Of a stretch of 64,000 nucleotides of DNA, positions 48,927 to 58,760 are shown piece after piece (position 1 is the stretch's first letter; each line of letters starts with the position of its first letter). Under the pieces are notes generated by a model, which was not told the DNA's origin, searched no databases, and worked only from the letters and a program-made list of their open reading frames with translations. The translations under genes were made by a program, and so were the position numbers. Origin of the DNA: Gammaproteobacteria bacterium (GTDB lineage Bacteria; Pseudomonadota; Gammaproteobacteria; Pseudomonadales; JAUIET01); contig JAUIHW010000001.1 in assembly GCA_030431775.1 (NCBI GenBank), forward strand, positions 134,900 through 198,899. Reading direction: 5' to 3'.

Positions 48927-50546
48927 TCATGGGCTGATCGCCAGTTTTTTCATCGGGTGAGGAAGGGTAATTCTAAAACAGCTCTTTTTGTCTGCAGTAG
49001 GTAAATAATCCAGTCGCGCCTGGTTGGCCTCACACAGCTCCTTGGCGATAAACAAACCCAGTCCGGTGCCGCCGGTTTCGCCGGTAGCAAAGGGTTCGAA
49101 AAGCTGGTCGCGCAAATTCGCTTCCACACCGGGACCATCATCAATCACATCCACAACCGGCAGGTTCTCGGACAAACTCCAATGGGCACTGATGGTCAGA
49201 GTAGCCCGGCCAGTCTGCTGCTTACTGTAGCGCAAACCGTTGGAGCACAGGTTGCTGAGTACCTGGTCAAGCTGACTGGGGTCAAACGACACGGTTTGAT
49301 CCTCCAACGCGTTCTCCAGGCGGATACTGACTTCAGGGTCTGCGTCACGGGCGATCTGAATAAAGCGTTCCAACCAGGCGCCAATATCAAAGCGCTCGGG
49401 TTCAGAGGTTTTTCGCCTCGACAGCTGCAGCACATTTTCTACCGTGTGGTTGAGGCGCTGCGAGTGATTAACGATCATTTCACAGAGGCGTTCATCATCG
49501 CTGGAAATAGAGCTGGATTCCTGTAGTAGTTGGGCTGCATGGCTGATCGCACCGAGGGGGTTGCGAATTTCGTGAGCGATGCTGGCGGTCAAGCGGCCCA
49601 GTGAGGCCAGTTTAATCTGCTGGGCTTGCTGCCGTGTGCGGGTGGTGTCTTCAAGAAATATTAAAACCTTGCCCGCGTCATCATCAGTCAGGGGCATAAA
49701 CTCAGACTGCAATAAGGCGCCGCCGGCTTTCATGCGAAAAGGCCGGGTGCGAACGTTCGGTGCGGCTTCCCATTCGCGCATGCTGGCCAGCAAGGGCTTG
49801 GGCAAGGGTTCGTCTTCGTCGTTTTGTGCATTGTATTCCAGGCCGAGTAATGCCACGGCCGCTTCATTTGCAGACTGCACCTGGTGTTGCCCATCCACAA
49901 CCAGTACGCCGGTCTGCATGCGCTTGACGATTAGCTGGTTAAGGTACTCGCTATAGGCCAGCTCCTGCGCTTTGCGCGCGGCCAGCGCCTGGCTGGCCTC
50001 AATACGCCGGACAAGCTGCTTGACCACAAAAATCGTTGAAAAGAATACGATACCAAGAACACCGGCAGCGAATAGAACATTGTCGTCCACCACACCCAAA
50101 CGGATGAGAAAGAACACATTCAGCAATACCGCAATACTTGCCAGGGCAGCGACCAGAAAGGCAAGGTTGTCTCGAAAAAGAACACCACTTGATGCAACCG
50201 TTAGTGTCATTATCAGGCTCAGACCAGTGCTGAGTTCTCCACTCGCATGGGCAATCAAGGTCAGCGCAATAATGTCCACCAGAAAGAAGAATAAGAATAC
50301 CTGCAGGTCGGGTAGCGGACTGCGGCGCAAGCCGGCATAGAAATGGGCAATCACGCTGGTGGCAAAGTAGCCGCCGGTTGTGTATAGGAACAAGTCAGGA
50401 CGGTAGGCGTTTTCGACCGCGGTAGTCATCTGGACCAGAAAGACCAGAAGAATGAGCGCCGCGAGAACGATTCGGTACAGACCATAGACCCGCAACGTCT
50501 GCTGCGAATCTGTCAGGCTGGAGTTGTTAAGCTCAACGGTTGCCAT
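48927..50546 (-). CDS. pilS: Sensor histidine kinase, PilS-like
   Basis: Membrane histidine kinase of 539 residues. ATG 50546 (MATVELNNSS) is preferred because the track's longer start overlaps the upstream gene. About six N-terminal helices lack a large periplasmic domain, as in PilS. A PAS-like region (MQTGVLVVDGQHQVQSANEAAVALL) follows. The H-box is AHEIRNPLGAI, the N-box NLCSNGLRYS and the G1 box DDGPGV. It phosphorylates PilR, whose start lies 20 bases after its stop. Complete by length and motifs. Confidence 0.93.
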   Translation of the reverse strand: MATVELNNSSLTDSQQTLRVYGLYRIVLAALILLVFLVQMTTAVENAYRPDLFLYTTGGYFATSVIAHFYAGLRRSPLPDLQVFLFFFLVDIIALTLIAHASGELSTGLSLIMTLTVASSGVLFRDNLAFLVAALASIAVLLNVFFLIRLGVVDDNVLFAAGVLGIVFFSTIFVVKQLVRRIEASQALAARKAQELAYSEYLNQLIVKRMQTGVLVVDGQHQVQSANEAAVALLGLEYNAQNDEDEPLPKPLLASMREWEAAPNVRTRPFRMKAGGALLQSEFMPLTDDDAGKVLIFLEDTTRTRQQAQQIKLASLGRLTASIAHEIRNPLGAISHAAQLLQESSSISSDDERLCEMIVNHSQRLNHTVENVLQLSRRKTSEPERFDIGAWLERFIQIARDADPEVSIRLENALEDQTVSFDPSQLDQVLSNLCSNGLRYSKQQTGRATLTISAHWSLSENLPVVDVIDDGPGVEANLRDQLFEPFATGETGGTGLGLFIAKELCEANQARLDYLPTADKKSCFRITLPHPMKKLAISP

Positions 50547-50556
50547 GGCCTGGGGT

Positions 50557-50787
50557 TTATGCGTCTTCCTGAAGATTGTCGCGGTGCTGCTCACTGCAGA
50601 ACCACTGTCCATCCTCCTCAAGCGCGTCATTTTCCGGTACATGCGTGTGACACCAGGCGCATTCAACCATGCGTTCATTGCCAATTGCTCCTCTCGATCG
50701 CTGTGACCCGCGTCGGGTCAGGAAGCGCCAGAGCAGCCATACGGCCAGCAACAAAGCAATTAAGCGTATCAATCCGATGAAGCCCAT
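50557..50787 (-). CDS. PP0621-family small membrane protein with zinc-ribbon-like motif
   Basis: Protein of 76 residues. One N-terminal membrane helix (GLIRLIALLLAVWLLWRFL) is followed by a basic stretch and a Cys-rich end: CAWCHTHVPENDAL and WFCSEQHRDN, a likely zinc-binding pair. Conserved proteins of this design are known next to pilS and bamD in Pseudomonas (PP0621 family). No function is established. Ten bases separate its stop from the pilS start, so the three reverse genes probably form an operon. Confidence 0.82.
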   Translation of the reverse strand: MGFIGLIRLIALLLAVWLLWRFLTRRGSQRSRGAIGNERMVECAWCHTHVPENDALEEDGQWFCSEQHRDNLQEDA

Positions 50788-50932
50788 AGTCCATACTCAC
50801 AAGTGACTGCCTGGATAATGGAGCGGGTGGCAAAAAAATTCCAGCGTAAAAATAGCACTGGGTCAGTATCGATGCTTGCGGCCGGAGTCCTGGCGCACGA
50901 CAATAAGCGGTTAGACATGGTGGAGACTTCCT

Positions 50933-52585
50933 ATGCAAGAGTTGCTGGTTGCCGTTGCCCAGACCAACCCGTTGGTGGGCGCGATTACCCAGAACACCGA
51001 TGAAATCATACAGTGGGCGGAAAAGGCGCGAGATGAGCTGGGTGCCCAGCTGGTGGTGTTTCCGGAGTTGTCCCTGGTTGGATACCCGCCGGAAGACCTG
51101 TTGCTGCGTCCGGGCCTGGAAGCCCGGATCGAGGCGGCATTGCAGCGACTGCTCACAGAGGTTCAGGGGATTTACCTGGTAGTGGGTTATCCGCGCCGCC
51201 AGGGTGGCCGGCTGTATAACGCAGCTGCCATTCTCCACAACGGTGAGCTGCTGCTGGAGTATTTCAAGCAGGAGTTGCCAAACTATCGCGTGTTTGATGA
51301 AAAACGCTATTTTGCCGAGGGCAATGAAGCCGCCGTTCTTGATATTGCCGGCTGTCAGTTTGGCCTGACAATCTGTGAGGATATCTGGCAGGAAGGTCCG
51401 GTTAGCAAAGCGGCGGCAGCAGGCGCAGATTGCGTCATTAATATTAACGCTTCGCCTTACTATATTGGCAAACAGCAAATTCGGGAAGAACTGGTGCTGA
51501 AGCGCGCGCAAGACAATGATGTGGCCATTCTGTACGCGCACATGGTTGGCGGCCAGGATGAATTGGTGTTTGATGGCAGTTCTTTCGCCGTCAACCCGGA
51601 TGGCCTGGCTGCCCGGGCACCGATGTTTGAGCGCGGCATGTACAGCTTTGCGCTGACCCGTCAGCAGTCAGATGACGAGGGCCAACCTTGGCGCTGGGCG
51701 CAAGGCAGCAAGGTGGCACCGTTGACTGACCTGGAAGCCAGCTATAAAGCGCTGGTACTGGGCGTGCACGATTATGTGCGTAAAAATGGCTTTAAGCAGG
51801 TTCTGCTGGGGCTTTCCGGGGGGATTGATTCCGCGCTCACCCTGGCGATAGCCGCGGATGCACTGGGTCCAGAGAGTGTGACAGCGGTGATGATGCCCTA
51901 CCAATACACCTCGCAGATCAGCCTGGATGATGCCCGTCAGGAAGCGGAAAACCTGGGCGTAACTTACAAGGTGATTCCAATCAAACCTGCATTTGAGGGC
52001 TTTCAGGAAAGCCTGCAAGGCGAGCTGGAGTTGGTGGAAACCGACGGCGTGGACGTTACCGAACAGAATCTGCAGGCCCGCTGTCGCGGCGTCATTTTGA
52101 TGGCCCTGTCAAACCGCAGTGGTGCCCTGGTGCTAACCACGGGTAATAAAAGCGAGATGGCCGTGGGCTATGCCACACTGTACGGCGATATGTGCGGCGG
52201 TTTCGATGTTTTGAAAGACGTACCAAAAATGCTGGTTTATGAGCTATCGCGCTATCGCAACACTCTGTCGCCGGTGATACCGCAGCGGGTTATCGACCGT
52301 GCACCATCGGCTGAGCTGGCGCCAGACCAGGTCGACCAGGACAATCTGCCGCCCTATGAAATTCTGGATGAGATTCTGGAATATTATGTGGAGCAGGATT
52401 TAAGCGCGCAAAACATCATTGACAAAGGCTTTGATGCCGCTGAGGTTAAACGGGTCATCCGCCTGGTTGACCTGAATGAATACAAACGCCAGCAGGCGGC
52501 AGTCGGAGTGCGAATAACCGGGCGAGGGTTTGGTCGGGATCGGCGTTACCCAATTACCTCCGGTTGGGAGATAGACGGACCCTGA
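50933..52585 (+). CDS. nadE: Glutamine-dependent NAD+ synthetase
   Basis: Two-domain enzyme of 550 residues that amidates nicotinic acid adenine dinucleotide to NAD+. The N-terminal nitrilase-fold glutaminase has the Glu in FPELSLVGYP, Lys near QELPNY and Cys in LTICEDIW. The C-terminal synthetase domain has the ATP pyrophosphatase loop LSGGIDSALT. The end is DRRYPITSGW, a standard NadE finish. It is convergent with bamD (nine bases). Confidence 0.96.
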   Translation: MQELLVAVAQTNPLVGAITQNTDEIIQWAEKARDELGAQLVVFPELSLVGYPPEDLLLRPGLEARIEAALQRLLTEVQGIYLVVGYPRRQGGRLYNAAAILHNGELLLEYFKQELPNYRVFDEKRYFAEGNEAAVLDIAGCQFGLTICEDIWQEGPVSKAAAAGADCVININASPYYIGKQQIREELVLKRAQDNDVAILYAHMVGGQDELVFDGSSFAVNPDGLAARAPMFERGMYSFALTRQQSDDEGQPWRWAQGSKVAPLTDLEASYKALVLGVHDYVRKNGFKQVLLGLSGGIDSALTLAIAADALGPESVTAVMMPYQYTSQISLDDARQEAENLGVTYKVIPIKPAFEGFQESLQGELELVETDGVDVTEQNLQARCRGVILMALSNRSGALVLTTGNKSEMAVGYATLYGDMCGGFDVLKDVPKMLVYELSRYRNTLSPVIPQRVIDRAPSAELAPDQVDQDNLPPYEILDEILEYYVEQDLSAQNIIDKGFDAAEVKRVIRLVDLNEYKRQQAAVGVRITGRGFGRDRRYPITSGWEIDGP

Positions 52586-52594
52586 CAGACAGGA

Positions 52595-53482
52595 TCAGGG
52601 GCGATAATCAAACTGCAGCGGTTCGTTCTTGTCAAACAGGCCAAAGGTCATTTTGTTGACCCAGGAGCGCTGCTGGTTTTCCGGGTTGAAGTTGGTTTTG
52701 AAGCTGCCATCGCTATTCAGAGCCGGGTGTTCTGGGTAGTTCGCCGCCAGCACTTTCAGTGAGTCGTCGGCCATGTCCTGCAGGCCCAGAAGCTGGTAGG
52801 CCTGCACCAATACGGCCAGGGCATCCGGTACAGCAGTGGTCTGCTGGAAGTTCTCCAGTACATAGCGGCCACGATTAGCGGCTGCCTGGTAGGCCCGGCG
52901 TTTGAAATAATAGTTGGCCACGTGAATTTCATAGCGTGCCAACAGGTTGCGCAGGTGCACCATGCGGGCTTTGGCATCGGGCACGTATTCGCTGTTCGGG
53001 AAGCGCGCCAGCAGTTGCGCAAAATCGTTGAAGGAATCGCGCGCAGGGCCCGGGTCCCGCTGGGTCAGATCAGTGGGCAGAAAGCGGTCCAGAAACCCCT
53101 GGCCCTCGGCAAAGCGGGACAGCCCCTTCAGATAGTAAGCGTAATCCACATTGGGGTGGTGCGGGTGCAGTCGAATAAAGCGGTCGGCCGCCGCAATCGC
53201 TGATTCCAGCTCGAATGCCCGGTAATACGCGTAAATAATCTCCAGCTGGGATTGTTCGGCGTAGGGACCAAACGGGAAGCGCGACTCCAACAATTGCAGA
53301 TTTTGAATTGCGGCCGAATAATTCTGGCTTTTCAGTTGGCGCTGGGCAATATCGTATAATTGCTGTTCAGAACTCTCTACCCCTGGTTTGTCATCGTTCG
53401 ACGAGCAGGCTGCCAGGAATAAAACGGCGGCGAGCAGGGCAAACAGGGCAGGGACTGATCTCTTATCGTGTTGAAACTTCAT
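52595..53482 (-). CDS. bamD: Outer-membrane assembly lipoprotein BamD
   Basis: Lipoprotein of 295 residues with a lipobox FLAAC after a short signal. TPR-like repeats form the rest ([36 protein letters not shown] and later repeats), as in BamD/ComL. It is an essential part of the BAM machine that inserts outer-membrane proteins. The conserved [26 protein letters not shown] and YAYYLKGL segments match Pseudomonas BamD. The gene is divergent from rluD, as in many gammaproteobacteria. Confidence 0.95.
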   Translation of the reverse strand: MKFQHDKRSVPALFALLAAVLFLAACSSNDDKPGVESSEQQLYDIAQRQLKSQNYSAAIQNLQLLESRFPFGPYAEQSQLEIIYAYYRAFELESAIAAADRFIRLHPHHPNVDYAYYLKGLSRFAEGQGFLDRFLPTDLTQRDPGPARDSFNDFAQLLARFPNSEYVPDAKARMVHLRNLLARYEIHVANYYFKRRAYQAAANRGRYVLENFQQTTAVPDALAVLVQAYQLLGLQDMADDSLKVLAANYPEHPALNSDGSFKTNFNPENQQRSWVNKMTFGLFDKNEPLQFDYRP

Positions 53483-53580
53483 AAAGCGTTGAAAAGCCGT
53501 GACTTTCAGTCATTTACTATTGTGGCGTGGTTCTGGGCGCCGTATTGTAACCCCTCACTTCACTATGCCAAGCGTTTTCC

Positions 53581-54546
53581 GTGCAACTTATGGCCATTTC
53601 CGCTGACCAGCCACTGACGCACAGCGCCGCAATCGGCGCCACCGAAGATGGTATGCGTTTGGACCAGGCCGCGGCGCAACTGTTCCCTGATTACTCCAGG
53701 GCGCGTTTGCAGGAATGGATTAAAACCGGCTGCCTGCGCCTGGGAGGCCGCCAGGCCAGGGCGAAAGACAAGGTATACCTGGGTGATGTGCTTGAGTTGA
53801 CGGCCCAATTGCTGCCAGAACAAGCCTGGCAACCGGAACACATCGAGCTGAATGTGTGCTATCAGGATGAGCACATCGCCGTTATCAACAAGCCACCGGG
53901 TCTGGTAACCCACCCTGGCGCCGGCAATACCCACGGCACTCTGGCCAATGGCCTGCTGCAGCGCTTCCCGGCGCTCGAAACACTGCCTAGAGCGGGGATT
54001 GTGCATCGCCTGGACAAAGACACGTCCGGTCTGTTGGTGGTGGCACTGTCGTTGAAGGCACACAATTCCCTGGTGCAGCAGCTGCAGGAGCGCTCGGTCA
54101 AACGGCAGTATCTGGCGCTGGTGTGGGGTGAGCCCGCGCCCAGCGGGGTTGTGGACCGGCCCATTGGTCGCCACCCGCAGCAGCGTCAGAAAATGGCGGT
54201 GCGTGAAAGCGGCGGCAAGCCAGCCGTTACGCATTATCGCCGACTGGAATCATTTGCCCGCTGGTCGCTGCTGCAGCTGAACCTGGAAACCGGGCGAACT
54301 CATCAGATTCGAGTGCATATGGCCGAGTTGGGCTTTCCGCTGCTGGGAGACCCGGTTTACGGTCGGCGACGCCAGCTACCGAAGGACACGCCAGCTGGGG
54401 TCAGGGAGGCGCTGGTGCAGCTGGGGCGCCAGGCTCTGCATGCCGAGCGGCTTGAGCTCAGCCACCCTGACAGCCACCAGCGCCTTTGCTGGCAGGCCGA
54501 ATTACCAGCTGACATGCAACAGTTGTTGGCTCAATTACGCGCATGA
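53581..54546 (+). CDS. rluD: 23S rRNA pseudouridine synthase
   Basis: RluA-family enzyme of 321 residues. Start is GTG 53581 or ATG 53590; both lack a strong ribosome-binding site. An S4 RNA-binding domain lies at about 25-85 (RLDQAAAQLFPDYSRARLQEWIKTG). The catalytic motif is GIVHRLDKDTSGLLV, and ETGRTHQIRVHMAELGFPLLGDPVYG is typical of RluD. It makes pseudouridines in helix 69 of 23S rRNA. The stop overlaps the pgeF start by four bases. Confidence 0.95.
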   Translation: MQLMAISADQPLTHSAAIGATEDGMRLDQAAAQLFPDYSRARLQEWIKTGCLRLGGRQARAKDKVYLGDVLELTAQLLPEQAWQPEHIELNVCYQDEHIAVINKPPGLVTHPGAGNTHGTLANGLLQRFPALETLPRAGIVHRLDKDTSGLLVVALSLKAHNSLVQQLQERSVKRQYLALVWGEPAPSGVVDRPIGRHPQQRQKMAVRESGGKPAVTHYRRLESFARWSLLQLNLETGRTHQIRVHMAELGFPLLGDPVYGRRRQLPKDTPAGVREALVQLGRQALHAERLELSHPDSHQRLCWQAELPADMQQLLAQLRA

Positions 54547-55325
54547 ACCGTGATGAGCCGCCATTTGCACACTGCCTGCAGGCTGATTGGCCGGCACCGC
54601 CTTCGGTTATTGCTTTGACCACGCTGCGCCATGGCGGCCTCAGCGAGCGGCCCTATAGCAGCTGGAATATGGCTGATCACGTGGGCGACTCGACTGACGC
54701 TGTGGAGCAAAACCGGCAGCAGTTAGTGCGCCGATTGCCGCAGGGGGCGAAACTGAATTGGCTGAAACAAATACATGGTGTTGAGGTTCTAACAGTTAGT
54801 GATAGCGGCAATGCTGTCGAGCCGGTCGAAGCGGACGGCCTGTATACCGGGTCAACATTACAAGCCTGCTGTATTCAAACGGCCGACTGTCTGCCGATAT
54901 TGCTGTGTGACCGCGCAGGTCGGGAAGTCGCCGCATTGCACGCCGGCTGGCGCGGCGTGGCTGGTCGTATTGTGGCGCGGGGTGTTGCCTGCTTCAAAGC
55001 TGAGCCGGGCCAGCTAATCGCGTGGATTGGCCCGGGTATTTCGCGCCAGCATTTTCAGATTAACCGGGACGTACAGCGCGCCTTGCAGGCCAGTCTGCCA
55101 GTGGGTATTGCGGATGATTGCTTTGACGATGACCCGGATGACCCTGATCGCTGCTTTGCAGACCTGGCTCTGCTGGTGCAACGCCAATGTGAACAACTCG
55201 GTGTGAGCCATATCTCACAAAGCAGGCGTTGCAGTTATCAGGAATCGGATGAGTTTTTTTCCTATCGACGCGAGCGCGTGACCGGCCGCAATACAACACT
55301 GATTATGCGCTGCCCCATCCCTTGA
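54543..55325 (+). CDS. pgeF: Laccase-domain peptidoglycan editing factor / purine nucleoside phosphorylase
   Basis: PgeF/YfiH/LACC1-family protein of 260 residues. The zinc-site residues are in the conserved QIHGVEV, TADCLPILL (Cys) and ALHAGWRGVAGRIV (His) segments. Family members act on purine nucleosides and prevent misincorporation in peptidoglycan stem peptides. The C-terminus includes CSYQESDEFFSYRRERVTGR. The rluD-pgeF-clpB order is conserved in Pseudomonas. The stop codon lies inside the clpB heat-shock promoter. Confidence 0.93.
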   Translation: MNRDEPPFAHCLQADWPAPPSVIALTTLRHGGLSERPYSSWNMADHVGDSTDAVEQNRQQLVRRLPQGAKLNWLKQIHGVEVLTVSDSGNAVEPVEADGLYTGSTLQACCIQTADCLPILLCDRAGREVAALHAGWRGVAGRIVARGVACFKAEPGQLIAWIGPGISRQHFQINRDVQRALQASLPVGIADDCFDDDPDDPDRCFADLALLVQRQCEQLGVSHISQSRRCSYQESDEFFSYRRERVTGRNTTLIMRCPIP

Positions 55326-55348
55326 AAACCGCCTGGCCGACCGCATAT
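55321..55348 (+). promoter_or_regulatory. Sigma-32-type heat-shock promoter of clpB
   Basis: CTTGAAA (exact, 55321-55327), 13-base spacer, CCGCATAT (seven of eight against CCCCATnT). The start codon of clpB follows at 55382. The -35 element overlaps the pgeF stop codon. Confidence 0.8.
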
Positions 55349-55381
55349 TAATAGGCAGTTAAACAGGACAGGTACACCAAA

Positions 55382-58006
55382 ATGCGAGCCGATAAATTCA
55401 CCAGTCAATTACAAAATGCACTGGCTGACGCGCAATCTTTGGCAGTTGGCAAAGACCACAATCAGCTGGAAGCTGTGCACTTATTCAGCGTGTTGCTTGA
55501 GCAATCGGGTGGCACGATCGCACCCTTGCTGCGCAAAGCGGGCGCCAATATTGCAACGGTCAGCCAGGCATTGCAGCAAGCCATCGACAAGCTGCCCACC
55601 CTGAGCAACCCCAGTGGAGAGGTGCAATTGTCGGGCAATTTTGCACGCCTGTTGAACCTGGCCGATAAGCTGAGCCAGCAATACGGCGACAGTTATATTT
55701 CCAGTGAATTGGTGCTACTCGCCGCTCTGCAGTCCGACCTGCCGGTTGCTGGGGTGTTGCGCGAGGCTGGCGTCGACGCGGCCGCGCTTGAAAAGGCTAT
55801 CGCGGACGTGCGCGGCGGTGAAACCGTGAACAACCCGGACGCTGAAAACACCCGTCAGGCCTTGGAGAAGTACACCATCGATCTGACGGAGCGTGCTGAG
55901 CAGGGCAAGCTCGACCCGGTGATTGGCCGGGACGATGAAATTCGCCGTACCGTGCAGGTGCTGCAGCGGCGCACCAAGAACAACCCGGTATTGATCGGTG
56001 AGCCAGGGGTAGGTAAAACCGCCATCGTGGAAGGCCTGGCACAGCGCGTAATCAATGGCGAAGTGCCCGAAGGGCTAAAAAACAAACGAATCCTGTCGCT
56101 GGACCTGGGCGCGCTGCTTGCTGGCGCCAAGTTTCGTGGCGATTTTGAAGAGCGCCTCAAGGCCGTATTGAATGACCTTGGCAAACAGGAGGGGCAGGTC
56201 ATTCTGTTTATCGATGAGCTGCATACCATGGTCGGCGCCGGTAAAGCTGAAGGGTCCATGGATGCCGGCAATATGCTGAAACCAGCACTGGCGCGCGGAG
56301 AGCTGCACTGTGTGGGTGCAACCACTCTGGACGAGTACCGCCAGTACATTGAAAAAGACGCCGCGCTGGAACGTCGCTTCCAGAAAGTGCTGGTGGACGA
56401 ACCCAGCGAGGAAGACACCATCGCCATTTTGCGCGGTTTGAAAGAACGCTATGAAGTGCACCACGGCGTGGATATTCGTGACTCGGCGATTATCGCGGCG
56501 GCCAAATTGTCGCAACGCTATATTACCGACCGCCAACTGCCAGACAAGGCAATTGACCTGATCGACGAGGCTGCGAGCCGAATCCGTATGGAAATCGATT
56601 CCAAGCCGGAAGCGCTCGACCGCCTGGATCGTCGCCTTATACAGCTGAAAATCCAGCGTGAGGCGATCAAAAACGATTCCGACGAAGCAACCCGTAAGCA
56701 GTTGGAGCTGCTCGACAAAGACATTGCCGAAGCCGAGCGGGAGTACGCTGACCTGGAAGAGGTGTGGAAGTCTGAGAAAGCTGAGGTGGAAGGCTCGAAA
56801 CAGATCAAGACCGAGCTTGAACAGGCGCGTCTGGACTTTGAAGCCGCGCAACGGCGCAGCGACCTGACTCGCATGTCGGAGTTGCAGTACGGTGTTATTC
56901 CGGAACTTGAGAAACGCCTCGCCGCAGTTACCGAAGGTGAGACCAGCGATAGCAAGCCGTCCACCAAGCAGCTGTTGCGCAGCCACGTAACCGACGAGGA
57001 GATTGCCGAAGTCGTCTCCAAGTGGACCGGAATACCGGTGTCAAAAATGCTGGAAGGCGACCGTGAAAAACTGCTGCGCATGGAAGACATGTTGCATGAG
57101 CGGGTGGTTGGCCAGGACGATGCTGTGGTAGCGGTTGCCAATGCCATTCGCCGCTCACGCTCTGGTTTGTCCGACCCGAAACGGCCGAACGGATCTTTTC
57201 TGTTCCTGGGCCCGACCGGGGTGGGTAAAACCGAATTGTGCAAGGCACTGGCGGAGTTTTTATTCGACAGCGAAGACGCCATGGTGAGAGTCGACATGTC
57301 CGAATTCATGGAGAAGCATTCCGTGGCCCGCCTGATCGGTGCGCCACCGGGCTATGTAGGCTATGAAGAGGGCGGCTACCTCACCGAGGCCGTGCGCCGG
57401 CGCCCATACTCCCTGTTGTTACTGGATGAGGTGGAGAAAGCGCACCCGGATGTGTTTAATATTTTATTACAGGTGTTGGAAGATGGTCGCTTGACCGATG
57501 GTCAGGGACGCACCGTGGATTTCCGCAACACCGTGGTTGTTATGACATCCAACCTCGGCTCGGATGCCATTCAGGATATCGCTCAGCAGGCGCGGACGGC
57601 GGCCAATGATGACATCGATGACAGCCGCTACGCAGCCATGAAAGACGCGGTAATGGCCGTGGTGGGCAAGCATTTCCGCCCGGAGTTCATAAACCGAATC
57701 GATGAGACTGTGGTGTTTAAACCGCTGGCAAAAAGCCAGATTCGCGGCATTGCCACGATCCAATTGCAGTTGCTGCGTGACCGTCTTGCCGAGCGTGAGC
57801 TGTCGCTGGAGCTCAGCGACGAGGTTCTGGATAAGCTCATAGAGGCGGGCTTTGATCCGGTTTATGGGGCGCGACCGCTCAAGCGGGCCATTCAGCAGAT
57901 GATTGAAAATCCGCTGGCCGAAGAGCTGCTGGCCGGGAAATACCCGCCCGGCAAAACCATCAGCGCCAGCCTGGACGGGGATCGAGTGGTGTTTGCAGCC
58001 GAGTAA
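55382..58006 (+). CDS. clpB: ATP-dependent disaggregase ClpB
   Basis: Hsp100 chaperone of 874 residues. The N-domain comes first, then the first AAA+ domain with GEPGVGKT near residue 205. The long coiled-coil M-domain ([33 protein letters not shown]) distinguishes it from ClpA/ClpC. The second AAA+ domain has GPTGVGKT near 605 and [31 protein letters not shown]. With DnaK it dissolves protein aggregates. Lengths and motifs are complete. The upstream element is a heat-shock promoter. Confidence 0.98.
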   Translation: MRADKFTSQLQNALADAQSLAVGKDHNQLEAVHLFSVLLEQSGGTIAPLLRKAGANIATVSQALQQAIDKLPTLSNPSGEVQLSGNFARLLNLADKLSQQYGDSYISSELVLLAALQSDLPVAGVLREAGVDAAALEKAIADVRGGETVNNPDAENTRQALEKYTIDLTERAEQGKLDPVIGRDDEIRRTVQVLQRRTKNNPVLIGEPGVGKTAIVEGLAQRVINGEVPEGLKNKRILSLDLGALLAGAKFRGDFEERLKAVLNDLGKQEGQVILFIDELHTMVGAGKAEGSMDAGNMLKPALARGELHCVGATTLDEYRQYIEKDAALERRFQKVLVDEPSEEDTIAILRGLKERYEVHHGVDIRDSAIIAAAKLSQRYITDRQLPDKAIDLIDEAASRIRMEIDSKPEALDRLDRRLIQLKIQREAIKNDSDEATRKQLELLDKDIAEAEREYADLEEVWKSEKAEVEGSKQIKTELEQARLDFEAAQRRSDLTRMSELQYGVIPELEKRLAAVTEGETSDSKPSTKQLLRSHVTDEEIAEVVSKWTGIPVSKMLEGDREKLLRMEDMLHERVVGQDDAVVAVANAIRRSRSGLSDPKRPNGSFLFLGPTGVGKTELCKALAEFLFDSEDAMVRVDMSEFMEKHSVARLIGAPPGYVGYEEGGYLTEAVRRRPYSLLLLDEVEKAHPDVFNILLQVLEDGRLTDGQGRTVDFRNTVVVMTSNLGSDAIQDIAQQARTAANDDIDDSRYAAMKDAVMAVVGKHFRPEFINRIDETVVFKPLAKSQIRGIATIQLQLLRDRLAERELSLELSDEVLDKLIEAGFDPVYGARPLKRAIQQMIENPLAEELLAGKYPPGKTISASLDGDRVVFAAE

Positions 58007-58024
58007 TCGCTAGCGGAATCGCCG

Positions 58025-58537
58025 TCACGGGCAGTAGGCGTCTACGGCGTCCTGGGCGGCTTTCTTCTGCTCGTCTTTCTCCTCTTCGGTGAGGTAGCGT
58101 TCTTCGCCATTCTCATCGGTCTGACGAATGCGGGCGCGTTCAGTCAGCACTTTCAGGTTGTAGCGGGCGCGTTCGCAAATCTCTTTGTTCTTTTTGGGCT
58201 TGGGTGGTGCCATCCCGGCGCCGTCCTTCTCGGGCGCTGCATCGCTGTCGTCCGCAGCAGCCTGCTCTTCGCCAGTGTACTCGCCGGGCTCTACTCGCTC
58301 CACATTGCGCTTGTTGCGCGACGGTTTGCCGGTCGTGGTACTCATCAGCTCGGCTTGCACACCCTGCGGAGGGTGTTCGCCATAATGAATGGTGCCGTCT
58401 GCGGATTTCCAGCGGAAAATTTTTCCGGCGGCAGCCGGCTGGCTGAGGGTTAAGAGCAGCGTGCTGATCAGCAGCAGACCTAGCAGCGTTGGCACAATGG
58501 CCGATGATAATGATACGGGCAGGGATGCAGTTTTCAT
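58025..58537 (-). CDS. DUF4124-domain exported protein
   Basis: Protein of 170 residues with a signal peptide ending near PAAAG. A DUF4124 domain follows: GKIFRWKSADGTIHYGEHPPQG. The rest is polar and charged, with acidic linker and a C-terminal ICERARYNLKVLTERARI region. The function of DUF4124 proteins is unknown; they are small envelope proteins of gammaproteobacteria. It is convergent with clpB, 18 bases apart. Confidence 0.85.
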   Translation of the reverse strand: MKTASLPVSLSSAIVPTLLGLLLISTLLLTLSQPAAAGKIFRWKSADGTIHYGEHPPQGVQAELMSTTTGKPSRNKRNVERVEPGEYTGEEQAAADDSDAAPEKDGAGMAPPKPKKNKEICERARYNLKVLTERARIRQTDENGEERYLTEEEKDEQKKAAQDAVDAYCP

Positions 58538-58760
58538 AGGGGGTGTGATTCCGCGATAACCTCTAAATAGTAGTCCAGCCCGACTGGGTTCGGGAACTTG
58601 GTAATTGTTAAAAGTGCTAAACGTGCGCTAAATCCCGCAGTCGTGGCCGCAAAACGGTCAGTAAACTTGACTTGGCAGGCCAAAAACCCAAAAATGCCGG
58701 GTTTTCCTGCGCCGATTACCGTTCGGGCGGGTGTCTGAAATCCCTGAGTGCGAGACAACA
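58538..58760 (+). promoter_or_regulatory. Leader region upstream of ilvI
   Basis: This 223-base gap lies between a divergent DUF4124 gene and ilvI. A weak promoter-like pair is TTGACT, 17 bases, AAAAAT near 58670-58693. A 14-codon ORF (58694-58738) ends just before the ilvI start but has only three branched-chain residues and no run of them, so attenuation is not supported. I see no other clear structure. Confidence 0.35.

Noticed and set aside
58694-58738. A 14-codon ORF upstream of ilvI as a possible attenuator leader peptide
   Set aside because: It contains only three branched-chain residues, no run of Leu/Val/Ile codons and no terminator/antiterminator pair that I can see.
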